Notes under the pieces: model-generated | The model's input: the letters and a program-made list of their open reading frames with translations, nothing else | Databases searched by the model: none | Told to the model about the DNA's origin: nothing | Translations under genes and position numbers: made by a program | Source: Undaria pinnatifida | Lineage: Eukaryota > Sar > Phaeophyceae > Laminariales > Alariaceae | NCBI GenBank assembly: GCA_012845835.1 | Contig: JABAKD010000006.1 | Span: forward strand, 1,286,116 to 1,350,115 | Length of the DNA: 64,000 nucleotides | Reading direction: 5' to 3' | In this document: positions 55,763-64,000 of the stretch, piece by piece | Numbering within the stretch: position 1 is the stretch's first letter | Layout of the letters: each line of letters opens with the position of its first letter

Positions 55763-57138
55763 CTTGCCAGGTATTCCTCAGCATCGACAGCCCCCCCCCC
55801 CCCCCCCGCCCCAGAGCCCCGCCTATCCTGCTGACTGTCCGTGCTTGTCGAGCTCTCCCCCCCATCCCCGGGCCCTGCGCGCTCCCTTCTCTCCCTATGC
55901 CTCCTTGCCGACATAGCCCCCGCCGCCGCTGCTGCTCCCGCTGCTGCAGCTGTTGCTGCCTCTGCCGATGCAGAGCTAGACCCTACCTCCGCCGCACCCC
56001 CTGTCCCTCCCACACCAACAGGCGTCGAGACAAACCTCGCCGTGCCACGCATGCCACCCCCCCCAGGCTGCACTCCGCCTAAGTCGCTCTGTGAGCTCGA
56101 GGGGAGTACCGAAGAAATTCTCCCCTGGGGTACGCTAACGCTGGAAACCCCTGAAGATGCTTCCGCACCGCCTGCGGCTGAAAGAGCGCTAGCCGCGACG
56201 TCATCTGACATCTCACTAAGCCCGCTGTCATCGTACCGATCTCGGTGTTGTGTCACGTGCCGACGCGGCCCGCTCTCCCCCGCCTCCTCATCCTCCAACT
56301 CCTCCATGTCCGCCGGAGGGCTTGAGGAATCGGAAACAACCCCGGGGCTCACGCTGGGACTCGCGCTTCCCAGCTCCCCGTAGATATCACTTGGCCGCCA
56401 GACCTCCGACGAAGGACGAGAGATGCTCCCGGTTCTAGAGCTACCGCTGACGAACACTTGTCGATCCCGGCTATCCACCGAAACAGCGCTAACTCCAGCA
56501 GATGAGGCAGCGGCAGCAGCTGCCGTAGCCATCCCTGCAGACGCCGGAGTGCCCGAAATCGAGGTGGAGGTCCCGGAGCGCCCGCGGCTGGCACGCTCAC
56601 TCCCGGTTTCAACCCCCGCTCCCGAAGAAAGCAGGGGGTTTCCAGCAGAAACCCCGTGGGATCGCGCTGCGGCAGAAAATCGTGCCCCTCCCCCCCCCGC
56701 CGCTGCAGCTTCTTCTGGTCGTTCGTCCATGTCGTCTCCCGTTGAATCGGAGGAGGTTCGTTCGGAGAGCATGGCCATGGGGGATCCCACCTGTGCGGAG
56801 TTACCACCCCCGCTGTTGTTGTTGTTGCTGTTGCTGCTGGAATTATTCCCACCGGTGTTATTGTTATTGTTGGTGGCAGCGCCTCCGGTGCCGTCAGAGG
56901 CTGGTCGAGGCTGTCCGTAGTTACCGAACGCGCCTCGGCGGACCGCGCCGCCTGCGCCGGCCGCTGCAGCAGCAGCTACCAGAGAAGACGAGGACGAACC
57001 GATGCTCAGGGGCTTGCCGCCGGGAGCTCCCGTATCGCCCAGGGCGTCTAGGAAAGCAGGAGGAGAGCTGGGCGAAGGGGTGCTGCTTCCCACGGTGTCC
57101 GGTCCCATGAACATCGGGTTCGTTGTCTTGAACTCTCC
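55763..57138 (-). CDS. Largest exon of the disordered protein
   Basis: 1376-nt minus-strand exon, acceptor ATACACAG, donor GCAAG|GTGTGT, phases 0 in and 2 out. It starts GEFKTTNPMFMGPDTVGSST and is open for 458 codons: Ser/Pro, then poly-Ala, an Asn-rich run (TNNNNNTGGNN), RTSSDSTGDDMDERPEE, Gly/Ala/Ser, an acidic MEELEDEEAGES, RDRYDDSGLSEMSDDVAASA and an Ala-rich then Arg-rich end. There is no fold that I recognise. The organisation suggests a flexible scaffold or regulatory region. GC and codon use differ strongly from the introns. Confidence 0.65.
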
Positions 57139-57449
57139 CTGTGTATGAGTGGGGTGCGCGAAGAGGATACAACAACGTGGTCAAACACACAATGAACGAC
57201 TGAAAGTACATACCACTCCGACCAAAAAAATAAAAGCTCGGTATGAAAGAAGAAAGTATAATCTCGATTGGAATCGAGGCCATGCGGTACTGCTGTCATA
57301 AACCCCGAGACTAGTTGATAATCGTATCCCCACGCACATAGATCAGTAGACTGGAACACCCAATGTTTGACCCGGTGAGGTTCATGTATCATCCCCGCCC
57401 CAACATCTCGGGAGTTTCGCACATTTTTCAAGCAGCTCATATCGACCTT

Positions 57450-57890
57450 GTATCTATTGTCGGAATGGTCACCAACACTGCATGCAGTACACTATACATA
57501 CCTTAAACGGCAGTACCCCAGAAGGACTGACTGCTGTACATGGAACTACGGCAGCCGACCACATCCGTGTATGGTATCGCATCGTATACATACCATTAAT
57601 ACCACTGTTGTAAACAACCAAACTGCAGTACCCTACTAATCACAACAGTGCTACAATAGCACACTTCTACACAACAGCACTACAGAGTACACTACCGTAC
57701 AAACAAAAAAACTACTGCAGTACCCTACACACTACCGCTGCAGTAGACTGCCAACACAAAAGCAGTACCACATACTACAGTACCACAGAGTAGACTACCG
57801 TACAAAACACATATTACTGCTGCAGTAGACTACTGAACACAACACTATTGCATATTGCATATCGCCATTGCAGTAGACCACTGCTGTGCA
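57450..57890. repeat. Diverged CTGCAGTA-type repeats
   Basis: (A)CTACTGCAGTA(C/G)CC and CACAACAGCACTACAGAGTA(C/G)ACTACCGTACAAA recur over about 400 bp. No gene. Confidence 0.65.
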
Positions 57891-58119
57891 AAACACTCCA
57901 CACCTCCAACAGATCAGATCCTTACTGATGGTGTATGTCTTGCAGGGCAGATGTATCCCTGATCTATATGATCGGTGTCTTTCAGTGTAGAAATACATTA
58001 TCTGCATGGCCTATAGATCATGTCGCCGGGTGAGAGCTGGATGTTTTCAACGCCTTATTGATAGCGCATGTTCTTGGGTTCAATCTGCACTGCACAGATC
58101 CCGGACAACATGTTACACG

Positions 58120-58210
58120 ACAGATAAAGGATCTGCATGATCTATATGATCTATATATGATCTGAATGACCTTCATGATCTGTATGATATATATGATCTA
58201 GATCGCCATC
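58120..58210. repeat. (TATGATC)-type repeat
   Basis: GATCTGCATGATCTATATGATCTATATATGATCTGAATGACC. Similar words are in the 20.0 and 20.55 kb duplications. Confidence 0.7.
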
Positions 58211-58265
58211 TGTTCGATGGTGTGTGAAAACGCCAACATTTGCAATACTGCAGCGGGAAGCTCAC

Positions 58266-58331
58266 CTCGGGCACGTCGTACTGGCCCGTACTTTCCAACG
58301 CGAAGTCGTCCATGTTGCTTTTGTTCGGTTG
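58266..58331 (-). CDS. Exon of the large disordered protein
   Basis: 66-nt minus-strand exon, acceptor TATCTGCAG, donor GAG|GTGAGC, phase 0 both ends, encoding QPNKSNMDDFALESTGQYDV and PE. It joins 59630-59723 (ends ...FVVPQ) and 55763-57138 (starts GEFKTTNP) without a phase change. Confidence 0.6.
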
Positions 58332-58651
58332 CTGCAGATACGTGAATGGGTGAATGAACGAATGGGCAGATGGATAAATGAGTTGATTAGTTGATGAATG
58401 AACGAATTGACAGGTGGACAAATTGATGGATGCATGAATGGATGGATGGATGGATGGGTGGATGGATGGGCGCACGGCTTTTTTACCCCGCTAGGGTTTA
58501 TATACTGTGTACGTACCAGGTGATGCTTTTTCTGGCGCACCCCTCCCTACATCCTTCAACTTCTGCGTCAAAACATTCCATACTAACTCCAAGTATTTTG
58601 TTCAATATTGCGTCCATGCACAAACTGAGTACACCCCCCCCCTCCGCCAAT

Positions 58652-59148
58652 ATTGGAAAGAAAACGTGTTTGCACGGCCCAACGGACTGCGCGAAAAAGG
58701 TGAAACTGCGATTTCGTCTAGGGGACCTGGACCTGCCAGAAATAAGAAAGAGATATACCAGTAGCCGGGTGGAGGAGGACGTGGTGACACTTACGTGCCC
58801 GTGTGGCACAACAATAGAGAGGGACTCACACAGTAGGAGAATGTAAAATATACAAGGAGGGACGGCATGCGTTAGAGGAGATGAGGAAATTAGATGTATG
58901 TGACATGAAAGAGTTTGGTAGACTGAGAGAGCAGCGAGGAAACGATTGCTATCCTAGGAGATAGATGGTGGCCGCAGATGGCGAAACAGGACGGGGATAC
59001 GATAAGCAAACAGTTTCAATGTAATATATGGAAGAAGCCTGACGAGCGCCCAAATGTTGGAGGTGTCTCTATTAGGCGTAGGAACGGTGCTCCGTCTCGA
59101 AAGGGATGCGTGGTCAATGGTCAAATGACTAAGGCAAGCAACAAATGA
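58652..59148 (+). pseudogene. C-terminal piece of a LINE-type reverse transcriptase
   Basis: Plus-strand fragments in three frames read KKVKLRFRLGDLDLPEIRKR, RVEEDVVTLTCPCG, then VGECKIYKEGRHALEEMRKL, and ETIAILGDRWWPQMAKQDGD ending RKGCVVNGQMTKASNK and a stop at 59146-59148. The CPCG...H...GEC pattern is the Cys/His cluster found after the polymerase in many non-LTR elements. It matches, from memory, the ends of LINE polyproteins in algal and protist genomes. A 2-base loss near 58815 and a shift near 58934 break the frame. The catalytic part is absent (5'-truncated). It lies antisense in an intron. Confidence 0.65.
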
Positions 59149-59152
59149 GTAC

Positions 59153-59172
59153 CCCCCCCCCCCCCCCCCCCT
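59153..59172. repeat. C homopolymer
   Basis: About 18-20 C, just after the LINE stop. Confidence 0.95.
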
Positions 59173-59629
59173 CCCGCCAAAACGGGTGCCATTCTTAAGG
59201 GTAACGCATAGCCCCCACGACGGCGTGCGACAGCATGTATAACAGCAGCATTACACATCAACATCAACGGCAGTAGCATCAACACTACCCATCAATAGCA
59301 GTAACACGTTCCAAGCAAGCTAGCATTAGACATCAACGACCGCGACCAAGGCAGCAAAACTTCAACAGCATCGGCAACAGAAACCGCATCAGCTGCAACC
59401 ACGCTATCAACAACCTTAGGCACCCCCCCCCCAAATAAAAAACGCCACAGCATCTGCACAATACAGTTATCAGCAAGATCAACAGCAGCAACAGCAACAG
59501 CAGAAGCGGCAATACCACCACCACCACCACAAACAGCAACGCTACAATCGAGCAGCGACAGAAGCAGCCACGTGCAACCATGCTGGAACATCACCTCCCC
59601 CCCTCCACCCCAGGCCACTCAAATATCAC

Positions 59630-59723
59630 CTGGGGGACAACGAATCTCCGGGCGCTACCCTTCGTGGTCGGGATGACATTGGCGCTGCTGTCCGAAACGG
59701 CTAAAGGATTCTGCGCTTGATAC
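59630..59723 (-). CDS. Exon of the large disordered protein
   Basis: 94-nt minus-strand exon, acceptor CCCCGGCAG, donor CCCAG|GTGATA, encoding YQAQNPLAVSDSSANVIPTT and KGSARRFVVPQ. It starts with one base finishing a Glu codon from 60910-61158 and ends in phase 0, so it joins both neighbours. Confidence 0.6.
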
Positions 59724-59736
59724 CTGCCGGGGCGGC

Positions 59737-60330
59737 AGGGCCAAATCAGGCGAGAAAAAGCATTAGCCATAAACAACAAGTACATACATAACTAAGAAAA
59801 AACGGTCATCTCTTGTAGATACCACGACGGATAATAAGGAACCAAAAGCCAAATCAGGCGAGAAAAAACGTTAGCCATGAGCAATAAGTATTACATGATA
59901 CAACTAAGCGAAAACGGTCAACCCTTCTAGGTACCACTAGGGAAAATTAAGGGACCAAGGGCCAAATCAGGCGAGAAAAAACATTAGCCATAAGCAATAA
60001 GTATTACATGATATAACTAAGCAAAAACGGTCAACCCTTTTAGGTACCACTACGGATAATCAAGGGACTAAGGGCAAAATCAGGCGAGCGAAAACATTAG
60101 CCATAAGCAATAAGTATTACATGATATAACTAAGCAAAAACGGTCAACCCTTTTAGGTACCACTACGGATAATCAAGGGACTAAGGGCAAAATCAGGCGA
60201 GCGAAAACATTAGCCATAAGCAATAAGTATTACATGATATAACTAAGCAAAAACGGTCAACCCTTTTAGGTACCACTACGGATAATCAAGGGACTAAGGG
60301 CAAAATCAGGCGAGCGAAAACATTAGGCTT
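59737..60330. repeat. 113-bp tandem array, about 5.3 copies
   Basis: Unit: CCAAATCAGGCGAGAAAAAACATTAGCCATAAGCAATAAGTATTACATGATATAACTAAGCAAAAACGGTCAACCCTTTTAGGTACCACTACGGATAATCAAGGGACTAAGGG. Starts at 59741, 59849, 59962, 60075, 60188 and 60301. The copies from 60075 to 60300 are identical, so they are a recent expansion. The array abuts the exon at 59630-59723; the exon's upstream DNA is its first unit. Confidence 0.95.
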
Positions 60331-60513
60331 TAATCAAGAAATAGTATACAACTAAGCCAAAACGGTGAACCGTTGTAGATTTTATCAGTTGTCTTGTCGT
60401 TTGCGACCACACAGGTCGTCTCTCTAGCAGGCAACGGCGCCGGCGCTCCGGTTGTGCTGATGGAAACATGGGCGCATACATCAGTTTAATGTGGACAACA
60501 CAATAATTCCAAA

Positions 60514-60590
60514 GAGTGCATGCGCCCGAACTGCGACGACGCCCAGTGCTTCCGATGCCCCACGCCGATCATCCAACCCGTATACTGCGA
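60514..60590 (-). pseudogene. Copy of the exon end GHRKHW
   Basis: The minus strand GWMIGVGHRKHWASSQFGRM and HSLE aligns with MDDMGVGMGHRKHWTSAQFRRMHSLEE of 60910-61158. The donor GTGAGT is lost (ATTATT). Confidence 0.6.
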
Positions 60591-60909
60591 CACGGATCCC
60601 ATCACGAATAATTCCGAGTACGAGTTGGTTCCAAATACTTGGAGGCGAGTGCGTGCAGCGAACTCTAAAGGGGACAGGAACACGGGAGATATGACATGAA
60701 TACGAGTACCTTCTTACGTAATTTGTTCAAAACAATTTAATGGGGTTTAATTCAACAAAAACTCAACAAAACTATGCCTAAGCTAACCTAAACTACACTA
60801 CTAAACTAAACTAAACTAACCAATCTGAAGATTCATTCAACTGAACATAATTTAACGGGACAAAATTGATCGAAATTAAAGCAACTAAACTAAACTTAAA
60901 CTAACTCAC

Positions 60910-61158
60910 TCTTCCAAAGAGTGCATGCGCCTGAACTGCGCTGACGTCCAGTGCTTCCGGTGCCCCATGCCCACCCCCATGTCGTCCATCCCCACACCCC
61001 CCTCAGCTTCAACCGCCCGTAAATCGATCTCTCCCCCTTCCCCCCCAACCCTATCGCCCTCTTTAGCATCTCCCAACCCTCGGGCGAAGTTTTCTCCATC
61101 CGAATGTGCACCAACAGAGGCCTGGCTGGGGGACGGGTCTCCGTCTTGCGAGGGTCTC
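60910..61158 (-). CDS. Exon of the large disordered protein
   Basis: 249-nt minus-strand exon. The acceptor is a long C tract then GCCTTTTTAG; donor GGAAGA|GTGAGT; phases 2 in and 2 out. It encodes RPSQDGDPSPSQASVGAHSD, GENFARGLGDAKEGDRVGGE, GGEIDLRAVEAEGGVGMDDM and GHRKHWTSAQFRRMHSLEE. The His/Arg/Lys/Trp-rich end may be a short ordered motif; no family is recognised. Its 5' edge is present in two more copies upstream and its 3' edge in one copy downstream. Confidence 0.6.
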
Positions 61159-61169
61159 CTAAAAAGGCG

Positions 61170-61456
61170 AAATGGGGCGGGGGGGGGGGGGGGGGGGTAG
61201 GGGGTAAGGTAGGGTAGGGTAGGGGGAGGGGGGGGGGGAGGGGGGTAACGGGGGCGTCAAGATGTTCACCGCTAGCTGAGGCCTATTTGACGGATGTGTC
61301 TCCTTCGTGCGAACGTCTACTACAAAATGGTGCAATGGGAGAGGGAGGGGGGGGGGGGGGGGGAATGCTCCGCCGAAGCCTGACTAGGGGTCTCTTTTGC
61401 GCGAAAGTCTGCAAAAAATGTGGCGAAACGGGGGGGGGGGGGGGGGGGGGGGGGTT
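61170..61456 (-). repeat. Three copies of a C tract plus splice-acceptor block
   Basis: C/G runs at about 61179-61198, 61347-61363 and 61430-61454 (G on the plus strand) each precede, on the minus strand, an ATTTCGCC/ACCATTTTG/GTTTCGCCAC word, an AG acceptor and a GACN(C/T)TCGC(A/G)(C/A)... exon-like start. The first belongs to exon 60910-61158; the other two contain stops. Confidence 0.6.
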
Positions 61457-61589
61457 CTCCAACTCCATTACTGTACAAGGCAACCGTCAAGGGATGGGGT
61501 GGGGCGCGTAAATACCTGCTGTTACCGGGAAGCGTAGAAAATTGTAGTAATTGACACCCACGGTGAACACAAAAAAAAACTATTCAACA

Positions 61590-61665
61590 AAAATATTCTA
61601 AAAACGACAGCTGTGAGTTCGACGAACTTAGGGTCGATACTCATCTTTGCAAGCTGCGTACTACA
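61590..61665 (-). repeat. Family A copy
   Basis: The minus strand TQLAKMSIDPKFVELTAVVF. Confidence 0.7.
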
Positions 61666-61814
61666 TCGGTCTTTCGTTTTCAGTAAGTTTTCATGTGTAT
61701 CACAAAACCTAACTGTACGATGACATTGTTGTATAACGATACCTATCACATTTATCCCCCTATATGTTCACAGACCACATTTGGTCCTTGATTACTAAGG
61801 CATGTTCCCCGGAA

Positions 61815-62135
61815 AAGGCGAGATTTCACAAACGCCACATTACCAAAATATAACTATAAAGTAACGCCCAACCGGGTTACGGCTGCCAAACTAAAACATA
61901 AACGCGCACTAAAACTAAACGCTTTCTAGCACTGGAAACCCGCTTTAAGGGACAAGCTCCTTGAGATCAGCATAGGAAGACATCTCGCGAGATCCATACG
62001 AAGCCACACTACCAAAACAGCAACTGTAACGTAACGCCCAAACGGGTTATGGCTGCCGAATTAACACAAAATGCAACCTCAAAGTTAACGCCTTTAGCAC
62101 TGGAAACCCGTCTTGAGGACAAGATACTAGAATAT
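61815..62135. repeat. Imperfect tandem duplication, about 180 bp
   Basis: AGCACTGGAAACCCG(C/T)(T)TT(A/G)AGG(G)ACAAG, CCACA(C/T)TACCAAAA(T/C)A and TAACGCCCAAC/ACGGGTTA(C/T)GGCTGCC occur at about 61835-61960 and 62005-62130. Confidence 0.7.
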
Positions 62136-62351
62136 ATCAATATACTTTAGGGAGGCATCTTGAGGCTCTGAAGGGGTTACGCGGGAAAAGGCTATACGTG
62201 GTTGTGGATTCGCGCGTTTAGCGTCTCACCCGCTGGACATTCTGGTGAGGTCCAACTTGTTCGTGGCCACGTGTTCCTGGGGGAGGGGGAGAAAGAGCGG
62301 GGGGGAGGTCACGGCCAGGGATAACGTAAGGCATGCATTTCGATATCTTAT

Positions 62352-62435
62352 TGAACTATTGTGAAGACATCCGCTGTATGTTCGATACATTTAGGGCCGA
62401 TAATAATCTTTGCAAGCTGCGTAATACACCGGCTG
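62352..62435 (-). repeat. Family A copy
   Basis: The minus strand ITQLAKIIIGPKCIEHTADV, the most diverged copy. Confidence 0.55.
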
Positions 62436-62567
62436 CTCGTTTTTACACATGTGTTATCCTTCGAATACATACGACTAATACGTATGATGCCAACGTGAAC
62501 ATCAACAACAAAACTGCCATCAATAATAATCATCGTAGCTACTGCTGTATCTTGTACACGCTAGGGT

Positions 62568-62849
62568 TTGACGCCGGACATCGCGCAACCAACTCAATTC
62601 CGACGCGGTGTAATTATTATTGCTCATACTTCGAAGCATGATATTATGCTTGCAACGTATCACAACCTCGTGTGCACTCGCCCAATTAAGAGTAGCCTGC
62701 AGTTCGTTTATTACGCGTGGAAAGACAACGCGGCTGATGCTGTAATCGTCGTTTGCAGTTTCAACAAGGTTATACGTCCAAAAGTTGGAAACTTTGTGGA
62801 ATTTTCTGCTTTCGGCAAGCAAAAGCTTAATAAAAAAATAAGAAAATAA
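62568..62849 (+). other. Possible small coding region, unknown
   Basis: A plus-strand frame of 93 codons ends SFNKVIRPKVGNFVEFSAFG and KQKLNKKIRK then stop. The minus strand also has a long frame here (ESRKFHK...NWASAHEVVIRC). Neither shows a motif and both lie between exons of the minus-strand gene, so either may be chance. Confidence 0.2.
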
Positions 62850-63106
62850 AATGTTGAGTTTTTTTGTTGCCATGAGCACCGTGTCTTTCATAACGCATCT
62901 GAGGGCTTCCGGGTTGGTTTATGGGGCATCACTTAATACGGCGAACCCAATATGGCTCTCGTATACCATCGAAAAACGTTCTGGGTTAACGTCTTTGCAG
63001 CCATAAACTCTTGTTGGGGGAAAAATTGACTTGAAGTTAGTATAGAGAGGGATTCTGGGGCTCCAAAGGGGTCAAGGCTATAAGGTTTGTGGTACGCATG
63101 ACTTAC

Positions 63107-63206
63107 ATTTACGACCGAAGATGCTGCTGAAGGTTTGACCACGTCCGCGTCTTCGAACTCGTTCCCGTCAAACAGGCAGTGGTAGCACACCGCCGCCGAG
63201 CAGAAG
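63107..63206 (-). CDS. Cys-rich exon, probable upstream part of the disordered protein
   Basis: 100-nt minus-strand exon, acceptor TTTGTGTTGCAG, donor AAAT|GTAAGT, encoding FCSAAVCYHCLFDGNEFEDA and DVVKPSAASSVVN. C-x4-C-x2-C suggests part of a zinc-binding site, the rest on neighbouring exons. It ends in phase 0 while 60910-61158 needs phase 2, so at least one exon between them is missing from this model, or the two are separate genes. Confidence 0.5.
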
Positions 63207-63332
63207 CTGCAACACAAAACGGGGGGTGAAACAAACGCGTTACGATATACAGCGGTAAGCAACACCAACAAAAACATCAACAAGACCAACACCAACGACA
63301 GAAGCGACCAACATACCAATATCTAATTCGTC

Positions 63333-63372
63333 GAACTCACGGCTGACGTCCTCGAAAATATTTTTTATAGAA
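63333..63372 (+). repeat. Family A fragment, reversed
   Basis: Here the plus strand reads FVELTADVLENIF; only the second half of the element is present. Confidence 0.5.
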
Positions 63373-63694
63373 TATCTACAACAGCAGCAACATGAACTAC
63401 ACAGGTAGAAAACAACAGAGACAAAAAACATCAGCAACCGACAACAACAGCGCATTGAAACACCGCAAACAACATCAACGTCAAAATACCGCGACAAAAA
63501 TATCACCAACCACATCCATACATTACACCCGACAAAACAACGACAACAGCGCCATCACCAACTGAGATAACATCGACCCTCCACCCCCTCAGGACAAGAA
63601 ACTACGCCCACATAAACCACATCTACTACATCGTCAAAAACACACGCACAATCGACCACTCCCCCCACCCCCGCACTTAACATTCCCTCGCCAA

Positions 63695-63955
63695 ACGGCG
63701 CAGGTGACCACGAGCGCCGAAAGCAGCATCCCTCCATACCGGAGAAAACTCTGCCAGGGCCCGCTAGTTCTAACTTCCTCCGCGACGGACCAAAAACACT
63801 ATCAACAACACCAACATCAACCAACACCAACACCACCAACACCAACATCAAACCAACACCACCATCGTGTTTCACCAGACAGCGCAGGTACCGATGAGCG
63901 CCTAAAACAGTACCCCTCCATACTAAAGAAAACTCTGGCAGGTTGCGCTAGTGCT
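63695..63955 (-). other. Two diverged copies of an exon-like block
   Basis: The minus strand at 63700-63785 reads RVFSGMEGCCFRRSWSPAP and at 63870-63945 RVFFSMEGYCFRRSSVPAL, both open and both after a (C)AGAG word. Six of the differences fall in third positions of this frame, which suggests it was once coding. ACC/CAA-rich low complexity lies between and after. Confidence 0.4.
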
Positions 63956-64000
63956 AAGCTTGTCCCAGCCCGATGAACAACACCAACACCACCACCAATA

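Overview
The window looks like eukaryotic nuclear DNA from a genome with large introns and many repeats. There is no bacterial operon structure. Most long open frames are low-complexity shadows. The parts that look like real genes are short exons with GT..AG edges whose splice phases agree from exon to exon. A stramenopile, perhaps a brown alga, is my best guess. It rests on the long introns, the Ser/Gly/Ala-rich exons, the plant/alga-style channel motif and the repeat style, and is not proven.

Four minus-strand coding regions stand out. (1) 0.4-7.2 kb: two exons with matching phase that encode the segment before and through S1 of a two-pore-channel (TPC)-like cation channel; it runs off the left edge of the window. 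(2) 16.5-17.6 kb: a 386-codon exon or gene of unknown function with a heptapeptide repeat. (3) 20.9-32.9 kb: at least six exons that chain, in phase, into a seven-transmembrane (GPCR-like) protein with a Ser/Gly-rich C-terminal tail; TM5 was not found. (4) 51.1-63.2 kb: at least eight exons of a large, mostly disordered Ser/Gly/Ala-rich protein of unknown function, ending at a stop at 51093. A single transmembrane exon at 47.9-48.1 kb belongs to an unknown gene.

The most unusual feature is that exons of genes 1, 3 and 4 and the 48 kb exon have diverged copies lying a few hundred bases to about 1.5 kb away. Some copies keep splice sites and amino-acid similarity, others carry stops or frameshifts. 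They could be alternative exons or decayed local duplications.

The introns and spacers hold several repeat families. There are two short inverted-repeat elements that share a terminal core and leave 6-bp target duplications. There is a CCCGA-rich family with hAT-like CAGGG ends. There is a small LTR-type (TRIM-like) element with about 85-bp terminal repeats, a polypurine tract and a tRNA-like segment. A dispersed element of about 65 bp carries a conserved 20-odd-codon frame. A LINE reverse-transcriptase tail is broken by frameshifts. There are several tandem arrays (units of about 93, 180, 157 and 113 bp and about 20 bp), long (AGT)n tracts and many G/C homopolymers. About 45.2-46.4 kb and 12.9-16 kb hold little that I can recognise beyond the listed repeats.
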